From: Noviherbaspirillum malthae
Lineage (GTDB): Bacteria; Pseudomonadota; Gammaproteobacteria; Burkholderiales; Burkholderiaceae_D
Assembly: GCF_015352985.1 (NCBI RefSeq)
Contig: NZ_JACYXF010000001.1
Coordinates: 186,001 to 250,000, forward strand
DNA length: 64,000 bases
Direction: 5' to 3'
Position 1 is the stretch's first letter. The number at the start of each line of letters is the position of its first letter. The translations under genes were made by a program, and so were the position numbers. Below, in pieces: positions 55,536-64,000 of the stretch. The notes below the pieces were generated by a model. It saw nothing but the letters and a program-made list of their open reading frames with translations. It was not told the origin of the DNA and made no database searches.

Positions 55536-56471
55536 ATGCTCACACAAAGAACCGTCAAACAACTTGTCAAGACCACCGGCGTCGGTCTGCACTCCGGCAC
55601 CAAGGTCGAGCTCACCCTGCGCCCGGCGGCGCCGGATACCGGCATCGTCTTCCGCCGCGTCGACCTGAATCCTCCGGTCGACCTGCCCGCGAGCGCCACC
55701 GGCGTCGGCGATACCCGCATGGCTTCGGTGCTCGATCGCGACGGGGCAAGGGTTTCGACGGTAGAGCATCTGATGTCGGCCTGCGCCGGACTCGGCATCG
55801 ACAACCTGTATGTCGACGTCACCGCCGAAGAAATCCCCATCATGGACGGCTCGGCCGCTTCATTCGTCTTCCTGCTGCAGCAGGCGGGGCTGCAGGAACA
55901 GAACGTTCCCAAGAAATTCATCCGGGTAAAAAAGCCGGTGGAAGTCCGCGAAGGCAAGGGCGCGCAGGAAAAGTGGGCGCGCCTCGAGCCATACGACGGT
56001 TTCCGCCTGAAGTTCTTCATCGAATTCAATCATCCCGCCGTCGATGCCACCGGCCAGTATGCGGAAGTCGATTTCGAGGCGGAATCCTATGTCAAGGAAA
56101 TCGCGCGCGCCCGCACCTTCGGCTTCATGCAGGACGTGGAAACCCTGCGCGGCATGGGTCTGGCACGCGGCGGTTCGCTGGAAAACGCGATCGTGATGGA
56201 TGAGTACCGCATCCTCAACGCCGACGGTCTCCGCTATGACAATGAATTCGTGCGGCACAAGATCCTCGACGCCATCGGCGACCTGTACCTGATTGGCCAT
56301 CCGCTGCTGGCCAGCTATACCGCCCACAAATCCGGGCATACGCTCAACAATCTCCTGCTGCGCGAATTGCTGGCCCATCCCGATGCTTACGAGATCGTCA
56401 CCTTTTCCTCGGTCGAAGGCGCACCGCTTGCCTATGCGCAGCAGACGCGGCAGGAATGGGCATTCAACTGA
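55536..56471 (+). CDS. lpxC: UDP-3-O-acyl-N-acetylglucosamine deacetylase
   Basis: This 311-residue zinc deacetylase makes the first committed step of lipid A synthesis. It starts [20 protein letters not shown], with Glu77-His78 in VEHLMSA, His241 and Asp245 in [11 protein letters not shown] and His268 in KSGHTLNN as metal or catalytic residues. Length is normal. There is no ribosome site in the 20 bp before the ATG, whereas an extended -10 lies 6 bp upstream, so the message may be leaderless. Downstream of it lie dciA (opposite strand), an M23 peptidase gene and secA. Confidence 0.96.
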   Translation: MLTQRTVKQLVKTTGVGLHSGTKVELTLRPAAPDTGIVFRRVDLNPPVDLPASATGVGDTRMASVLDRDGARVSTVEHLMSACAGLGIDNLYVDVTAEEIPIMDGSAASFVFLLQQAGLQEQNVPKKFIRVKKPVEVREGKGAQEKWARLEPYDGFRLKFFIEFNHPAVDATGQYAEVDFEAESYVKEIARARTFGFMQDVETLRGMGLARGGSLENAIVMDEYRILNADGLRYDNEFVRHKILDAIGDLYLIGHPLLASYTAHKSGHTLNNLLLRELLAHPDAYEIVTFSSVEGAPLAYAQQTRQEWAFN

Positions 56472-56537
56472 TTTTATAAACTGATCAAGTCGTCACGCAC
56501 CGCAGACGCGTCCTGCCTGTGCGGCGCCATGCGGCGC

Positions 56538-57050
56538 TCAGCGATTGCCGTGATGCCGCTTCACCATCGCGTCCAGCGCCGCCTTCAGCGCTTCGTTCTG
56601 CGGGGAATCTTCCAGCGATTCCTTGAGATTGGCGAGCGCCGACAGGGCCTGCGAAGGCAGCTTCAGCTGCTTGACCGGCCTTGGCCTTTCGACAGCCTTT
56701 CTGACTTGCACTTTTAACCTTATTGCGCTAACCTGCCAGCCCCGCTGCAGCAGGGCCTCTTGCAATTTCGGCAACTGCTGCTTGAGCCTTGCCGCAAGCG
56801 CGGCGTTCGGTATCGAAAAAACAAGTTGTCCGGCGTCGAACTGCACCACGGAACAGACGTCAAACACCGCGGGAAGAATTGCCCTGCAATCCTGTTGCAG
56901 AGCGGACATCCGTTTCACTGCAGGCAACAGCGCAGCCATCTTGTCATCGGCGCGCAAATAATCGGTTACGCCTTGAGCGGTTCGTTTAGATGAACCGCGC
57001 GTTGTTCTTGTGGCTGGCTGAAAGTTGAGAAATGAGGGCGGGCGAGTCAT
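56538..57050 (-). CDS. dciA: DciA family (DUF721) protein
   Basis: This 170-residue protein has the DUF721 core (RTAQGVTDYLRADDKMAALL, then CSVVQFDAGQLVFSIPNAAL, about residues 25-95). DciA loads or assists the replicative helicase DnaB in bacteria without DnaC/DnaI. A charged, disordered C-terminal part (PRPVKQLKLPSQALSALANL) is typical. ATG 57050 (MTRPPSF) fits; a longer upstream start would overlap the M23 gene. It is divergent from the M23 gene with 52 bp between starts. Confidence 0.8.
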   Translation of the reverse strand: MTRPPSFLNFQPATRTTRGSSKRTAQGVTDYLRADDKMAALLPAVKRMSALQQDCRAILPAVFDVCSVVQFDAGQLVFSIPNAALAARLKQQLPKLQEALLQRGWQVSAIRLKVQVRKAVERPRPVKQLKLPSQALSALANLKESLEDSPQNEALKAALDAMVKRHHGNR

Positions 57051-57102
57051 GCCCGGAACCTTATCACACCTCATCCATGATGGACGAATCGCAGGAGTCG
57101 TA

Positions 57103-58056
57103 ATGCAAATTATCCTGTTGCACCCGCGTTTTAACGCCAAGTCTGTCACGCTTACCCATTGGCATCTGCTGCTTGCCGCATTGGCTTTCATCACCGCAGT
57201 CATCGCATCGGCTTCGCTCTTCTACTACTTCACCTTCCGCCACGCCACCGAACTTGATATTCCCCTGGTCAAGGAAGCACTGGTCTCCGCCACCCAGGAC
57301 GACACCGACAGAAAAGACAGATACGTCAAGGAAAACCTGACGGCCATGGCCACGAAGCTCGGGGAAATGCAGGCCCAGCTGATGCGCCTCGATGCGCTCG
57401 GCGAGCGGGTGCAGGGACTGGCCGGCGTCAAGCCGCAGGAATTCAACTTCAGGGAATTGCCGGGGCGGGGAGGGGCCGAACCGTCGGGCGTCAAGGACAA
57501 GCCCCTGAGCATGAATGAATTCCAGCAACTGCTGGAAGCCACCGCAAAGGACGTGGAACACCGGGCGGACTACATGAACGTGGTGGAAAGCACGCTCATG
57601 AGCCAGAAGATCCGGTCCAAGCTGCTGCCTACCACCCAGCCGGTCAATGTCAGCTACAACGCTTCCGGCTTTGGCTGGCGCCTCGATCCTTTCACCGGCC
57701 GCAGCACCTTTCATGAAGGCATCGACTTCGCAGCGATGCCGGGCACGCCCATCGTGGCAGCCGCCGGCGGCGTCGTGATCGCGGCGGAATACCATCACCA
57801 GTTCGGCAACATGCTCGAAATCGACCACGGCAACGACATGGTCACGCGCTATGCCCATGCCTCCCGCCTGCATGCGAAGCTCGGCGACATCGTCAATCGC
57901 GGCCAGCATGTCGCCGACATTGGCTCGACCGGGCGCTCCACCGGCGCGCACCTGCACTTCGAAGTGCTGGTCAAGGGCGTGCAGCAGGACCCGCACAAAT
58001 TCCTGGCCGCAGGTGCGGACCAGGCCAAGCTGGCTGCGCTGGCAGCCAGGAATTGA
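57103..58056 (+). CDS. M23 family metallopeptidase (LytM domain)
   Basis: This 317-residue protein has a membrane helix near the N-terminus (LLLAALAFITAVIASASLFY, about residues 22-45), a coiled-coil/linker stretch and a C-terminal LytM domain with His204 and Asp208 in FHEGIDFAA and HLHFEV (His283, His285) as zinc ligands. It is probably an inner-membrane-anchored, periplasmic peptidoglycan endopeptidase or amidase activator. The start has AGGAG upstream. In many betaproteobacteria it lies between lpxC and secA, as here. Confidence 0.88.
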   Translation: MQIILLHPRFNAKSVTLTHWHLLLAALAFITAVIASASLFYYFTFRHATELDIPLVKEALVSATQDDTDRKDRYVKENLTAMATKLGEMQAQLMRLDALGERVQGLAGVKPQEFNFRELPGRGGAEPSGVKDKPLSMNEFQQLLEATAKDVEHRADYMNVVESTLMSQKIRSKLLPTTQPVNVSYNASGFGWRLDPFTGRSTFHEGIDFAAMPGTPIVAAAGGVVIAAEYHHQFGNMLEIDHGNDMVTRYAHASRLHAKLGDIVNRGQHVADIGSTGRSTGAHLHFEVLVKGVQQDPHKFLAAGADQAKLAALAARN

Positions 58057-58272
58057 TGCCGCCGGCGATATTGTCGATGCGGCTATTGTTTCCCGCCCAT
58101 CAATCCCCATGTTCCCCTGCAACAAGCAGACGGCGCCCGCCTGCAAGGGTCTGATTCCGGATCAAGCTGAGCTTGGCGGGCTGCATGATAGAATCCGCAA
58201 TTTAGCCAAGGTTCGGACACTGCGAGCTTATGCCACTCCCGAGACTCGCGGGCCATTAATCAGAATTCAAGC

Positions 58273-61038
<2,766 letters not shown>

Positions 61039-61074
61039 TCGTCGCAGTTGCACTGCGCGAATGAAGCAGGCATG

Positions 61075-61101
61075 AAAGGGCAGGGCAACCTGCCCTTTTT
61101 T
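61075..61101 (+). terminator. Terminator of secA
   Basis: AAAGGGCAGG (61075-61084) pairs with CCTGCCCTTT (61089-61098) around a GCAA tetraloop, then a T run to 61101. Confidence 0.9.
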
Positions 61102-61205
61102 CATTGCCGGCCTCGCATGCGCCTGATGCTGCAGCACCGGCGCATCAAGCGCCCGATGCGTTTACAATAACGCTCTTGTCCAATTGCCCCGCGAGCAACG
61201 CTGCC

Positions 61206-62444
61206 ATGGCCGTCAATCTTCCGCTTCCCGTTCCCGCCAACCTGAAACCCGTCGCCGGCATCGAGCTCGGCCATGCCGAGGCCGGCGTCCGCAAGGCCAA
61301 CCGCAAGGACCTGCTGGTGATGCGTCTGGCGCCGACGGCAACCGTTGCCGGCGTCTTCACCAAGAACCGTTTCTGCGCGGCACCCGTGCAGATCTGCAAA
61401 ACGCATCTCGAAAAACTGGCATCGTCCTCCGCGCCCATCCGCGCGCTGCTGATCAACACCGGCAATGCCAACGCCGGTACCGGCGAGACCGGCCTGGCCA
61501 ATGCCAATGCCACTTGCGCCGCGCTGGCGGAACTGCTCGGCTGCGATGCGTCGCAGATCCTGCCGTTCTCCACCGGCGTGATCCTGGAACCCCTGCCGGT
61601 CGACCGCATCAAGGCCGGCATGCCGCAGGCCATCGCCAATCTCAAGACCGACAACTGGTACAACGCGGCCGAGTCCATCATGACCACCGACACGCAGCCG
61701 AAGGCGGCATCGCGCACCGTGACCATCGCCGGCAAGAGCGTCACGATGACCGGCATCAGCAAGGGTGCAGGCATGATCAAGCCCAACATGGCCACCATGC
61801 TCGGCTATCTCGCGATGGATGCGAAGGTGCCCCAGCCGCTGCTCGAGCGCATGGTGAAGGAGGCTGCCGACAAGTCCTTCAACTGCATTACCATCGACGG
61901 CGATACCTCGACCAACGACTCCTTCATGCTGATCGCCACCGGCGCCGGCCAGCTCGAAGTGACCGATGCCGGCTCGGCCGAATATGCGGAGCTGTCAGCC
62001 GCGGTCACGGCGATTTCGCAGGAACTGGCACAGATGATCGTGCGCGACGGCGAGGGTGCGACCAAGTTCATGACCATCACGGTGGAAGAGGGCAGCAGCA
62101 CCGACGAGTGCCGCCAGATCGCCTATTCGATCGGTCACTCGCCGCTGGTCAAGACGGCGTTCTACGCCTCCGACCCCAACCTCGGCCGCATTCTCGCGGC
62201 GATCGGCTATGCGGGCATCGGCGATCTCGACGTCAGCAAGATCAACCTCTATCTGGACGATGTCTGGGTCGCCAAGGATGGCGGCCGCAATCCCGACTAC
62301 AAGGAAGAAGACGGCCAGCGCGTGATGAAGCAGAGCGAAATCACGATCCGCGTCAGGCTGGCGCGCGGCAGTGCCGCGGCGACCATCTGGACCTGCGACC
62401 TGTCGCATGACTATGTCAGCATCAACGCCGATTACCGTTCCTGA
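61206..62444 (+). CDS. argJ: Glutamate N-acetyltransferase / amino-acid acetyltransferase
   Basis: This 412-residue protein makes N-acetylglutamate by transferring acetyl from N-acetylornithine in arginine synthesis. The self-cleavage site is in [16 protein letters not shown], with Thr197 becoming the N-terminal nucleophile of the beta chain. [19 protein letters not shown] and [18 protein letters not shown] fit the family. ATG 61206 agrees with the family start. It begins a run with a DUF815 ATPase and mutT. Confidence 0.95.
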   Translation: MAVNLPLPVPANLKPVAGIELGHAEAGVRKANRKDLLVMRLAPTATVAGVFTKNRFCAAPVQICKTHLEKLASSSAPIRALLINTGNANAGTGETGLANANATCAALAELLGCDASQILPFSTGVILEPLPVDRIKAGMPQAIANLKTDNWYNAAESIMTTDTQPKAASRTVTIAGKSVTMTGISKGAGMIKPNMATMLGYLAMDAKVPQPLLERMVKEAADKSFNCITIDGDTSTNDSFMLIATGAGQLEVTDAGSAEYAELSAAVTAISQELAQMIVRDGEGATKFMTITVEEGSSTDECRQIAYSIGHSPLVKTAFYASDPNLGRILAAIGYAGIGDLDVSKINLYLDDVWVAKDGGRNPDYKEEDGQRVMKQSEITIRVRLARGSAAATIWTCDLSHDYVSINADYRS

Positions 62445-62461
62445 CCGTACCGATCGACTCC

Positions 62462-63337
62462 ATGACGCAACTCGACCAGTTCCTGGCGCGGGCAGAAGCG
62501 CTGCTCGCCCGCATAGAAACCTATCTTCCCTCTGCCACCCCGGCACCCGACTGGAACGCGGGCACCGCATTCCGCTGGCGCAAGCAGGGCGGCAAGAATG
62601 GGCGCGGCTACCTGCAGCCAGTGGCCCATCCGGCGCGCATCGCGCTGTCCGACCTGCACAACATCGAAGCGCAGAAGCAGCAGATCGAGCAGAACACCCG
62701 GCAGTTCGTCGAAGGCCGCCCGGCCAACAACGTGCTGCTGACGGGCGCGCGCGGCACCGGCAAGTCTTCGCTGATCAAGGCCTGCCTGAACCAGTTCGCC
62801 GACCGCGGCCTGCGCCTGATCGAAGTCGACAAGGATGATCTCGGCGACCTGCCCGACATCGTTGACTTGGTGGCGTCCCGCCCCGAGCGCTTCGTGATCT
62901 TTTGCGATGACCTGTCCTTCGAGGAAGGCGAGAGCGGCTACAAGGCATTGAAGGTGGCGCTCGACGGCAGCATCGCCGCACAGTCGGACAACGTGCTGAT
63001 CTATGCGACGTCGAACCGCCGCCACCTGCTGCCCGAGCGCATGTCTGACAACGCCGGCTATACCCATACCGAAGACGGCGACCTGCATCCCGGCGAAACG
63101 GTGGAAGAGAAGATTTCCCTGTCCGAGCGTTTCGGCCTGTGGGTCTCGTTCTACCCGTTCAAGCAGGACGACTATCTCGATATCGTCGCCCACTGGCTGC
63201 GCCATTTCGGCTGCAATGACCGGCAGGTCGAGGAATCCCGCGCCGACGCGCTGCGCTGGGCGCTGCAGCGCGGTTCCCGCTCCGGCCGCGTCGCGTTTCA
63301 ATTCGCCCGCGACCACGCAGGCAAGACGGCACGCTAA
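62462..63337 (+). CDS. DUF815 family ATPase
   Basis: This 291-residue AAA-type ATPase has the P-loop LLTGARGTGKSSLIKA (about residues 91-106), LIEVDKDDLGDLPDIVDLVA, and a Walker B-like FVIFCDDLSFEEGESGYKAL. ATSNRRHLLPERMSDNAGYT (sensor 1) is typical of DUF815. The family's role is unknown, and in betaproteobacteria it commonly lies between argJ and mutT. The start is ATG 62462, 17 bp after argJ. Confidence 0.9.
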   Translation: MTQLDQFLARAEALLARIETYLPSATPAPDWNAGTAFRWRKQGGKNGRGYLQPVAHPARIALSDLHNIEAQKQQIEQNTRQFVEGRPANNVLLTGARGTGKSSLIKACLNQFADRGLRLIEVDKDDLGDLPDIVDLVASRPERFVIFCDDLSFEEGESGYKALKVALDGSIAAQSDNVLIYATSNRRHLLPERMSDNAGYTHTEDGDLHPGETVEEKISLSERFGLWVSFYPFKQDDYLDIVAHWLRHFGCNDRQVEESRADALRWALQRGSRSGRVAFQFARDHAGKTAR

Positions 63338-63349
63338 GCTGTTTTTCTC

Positions 63350-63757
63350 ATGACCGCCAAGTCCGCTTCACCCATCGACGTCGCCGTCGGCATCCTGATG
63401 AAACCCAACGGCGACGTTCTGCTCGGCCAGCGTCCGGACGGCAAGCCTTATGCCGGTTACTGGGAATTCCCGGGCGGCAAGGTCGAGCCGGACGAATCGA
63501 TACTCGATGCGCTCAAGCGCGAGTTCGTCGAGGAACTGGGTATCGACATCGTTTCGGCCGAGCCCTGGTGCGGCGTCGAGCATGTCTACCCGCACGCCCA
63601 TGTCCGTCTGCATTTCTACATCAGCCGCGAATGGGCCGGCGAGCCGCAAAGCTTGGAAGGCCAGGCGTTTGCCTGGCAGGGCACGCTCGGTGTCGAGCCT
63701 CTGCTGCCCGCTACCATTCCTCTCATCGAATGGCTGGACAAGGTGCGTTACGCCTGA
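63350..63757 (+). CDS. mutT: 8-oxo-dGTP diphosphatase (MutT, Nudix)
   Basis: This 135-residue Nudix hydrolase removes oxidised dGTP from the nucleotide pool. The Nudix box GKVEPDESILDALKREFVEE, followed by LGI, fits GX5EX7REUXEEXGU, and YWEFPGGK precedes it. WCGVEHVYPHAHVRLHFYIS is typical of MutT. It lies 12 bp after the DUF815 gene and ends the argJ run. Confidence 0.92.
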   Translation: MTAKSASPIDVAVGILMKPNGDVLLGQRPDGKPYAGYWEFPGGKVEPDESILDALKREFVEELGIDIVSAEPWCGVEHVYPHAHVRLHFYISREWAGEPQSLEGQAFAWQGTLGVEPLLPATIPLIEWLDKVRYA

Positions 63758-64000
63758 ATCCTTCCAACCTCATCACATGCTGTATTCATTTCAATACGCT
63801 GTACACATACGTATACGCGCGTCCAAGCCATTGAAACAAAAGAGAAAAATGGCCAAGAGAACAGCGGTGTATCGATTCGTGTACGGCTGATCCGCGCCGC
63901 TGTCCGGGTTTCTTGACTAAGTCCTTGAATCCGCAAGGGTTTTTCCTTTGGCACATATGTTGCTGAAATGCTTTCCAACGGCGCGGCCGGTTTCCGTCAC
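63758..64000. other. Window end without a recognised gene
   Basis: This 243-bp tail has an AT-richer part (63758-63860) but no convincing gene. A 37-codon frame at 63777-63890 encodes a basic peptide without a ribosome site; I do not call it. The next gene presumably lies outside the window. Confidence 0.4.

Noticed and set aside
58173-58194. secA promoter TTGGCG / TAGAAT
   Set aside because: The spacing is only 10 bp, so the two boxes cannot work together as a normal promoter.
63748-63978. 76-codon frame on the minus strand at the window end
   Set aside because: It overlaps the end of mutT and has low-complexity sequence without a family match or ribosome site.

Overview
The window is a high-GC, gene-dense chromosomal segment from a betaproteobacterium. 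The order rnpB / mraZ-rsmH-ftsL-ftsI-murE-murF-mraY-murD-ftsW-murG-murC-ddl-ftsQ-ftsA-ftsZ, then lpxC, a dciA (DUF721) gene, an M23 peptidase, secA, argJ, a DUF815 ATPase and mutT, is the arrangement I know from Burkholderiales. The peroxiredoxin after ftsZ and the general gene content make Oxalobacteraceae (Herbaspirillum/Noviherbaspirillum-like) the best guess; the family assignment is inference. No prophage, insertion sequence, CRISPR array, rRNA or tRNA was seen.

Layout. 0-5 kb: end of a DUF502 membrane protein gene, aspS, nudB, a YbhP-like endonuclease/phosphatase and clsB. 5-14 kb: an accessory stretch with a MocR regulator divergent from a rhodanese gene, two separate LysR/EamA-exporter divergent pairs and, between them, a same-strand group encoding a class III-like sirtuin, an NTF2-like protein, a PPOX-fold stress protein and a ferritin-like protein. 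14-22.5 kb: hslR, then a TetR regulator heading a beta-oxidation cluster (acyl-CoA dehydrogenase, HAD-ECH fusion, PaaI thioesterase, thiolase, enoyl-CoA hydratase). 22.5-26 kb: small and hypothetical genes, a Tat-exported SGNH hydrolase, a Crp/Fnr regulator and an HTH/coiled-coil/proline-rich protein. 26.1-26.4 kb: RNase P RNA, followed by about 0.85 kb without a credible gene.

27.2-44.5 kb is the division and cell-wall (dcw) cluster. Upstream of mraZ there is a good promoter (27165-27193) whose -10 runs into an array of GTGGG-like MraZ boxes at 10-bp spacing. The genes from rsmH to murC are almost all joined by 1-4 bp overlaps, so translational coupling is likely. The run ends with a hairpin terminator after ftsZ. 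The enzymes make UDP-MurNAc-pentapeptide, lipid I and lipid II (murC/D/E/F, ddl, mraY, murG), and the Fts proteins use it at the septum.

44.7-55.4 kb holds a peroxiredoxin gene and a complete glycerol/glycerol-3-phosphate module, glpR (divergent) then glpD-glpS-glpT-glpP-glpQ-glpU-glpV-glpK. It matches gene for gene the ABC-type glycerol operon described in Rhizobium leguminosarum and has no glpF. It sits between the ftsZ region and lpxC, which are normally close neighbours. 55.5-64 kb returns to conserved genes. lpxC has an extended -10 so close to its ATG that the mRNA may be leaderless, with a 22-bp near-palindrome directly upstream.

Most of the window is ordinary core genome. The points most worth following are the lpxC promoter architecture, the inserted glp ABC module with its degenerate GlpT signature motif, the MraZ-box array, an 18-bp perfect palindrome in the rnpB-mraZ gap, and the chromosomal HTH/coiled-coil/proline-rich protein.
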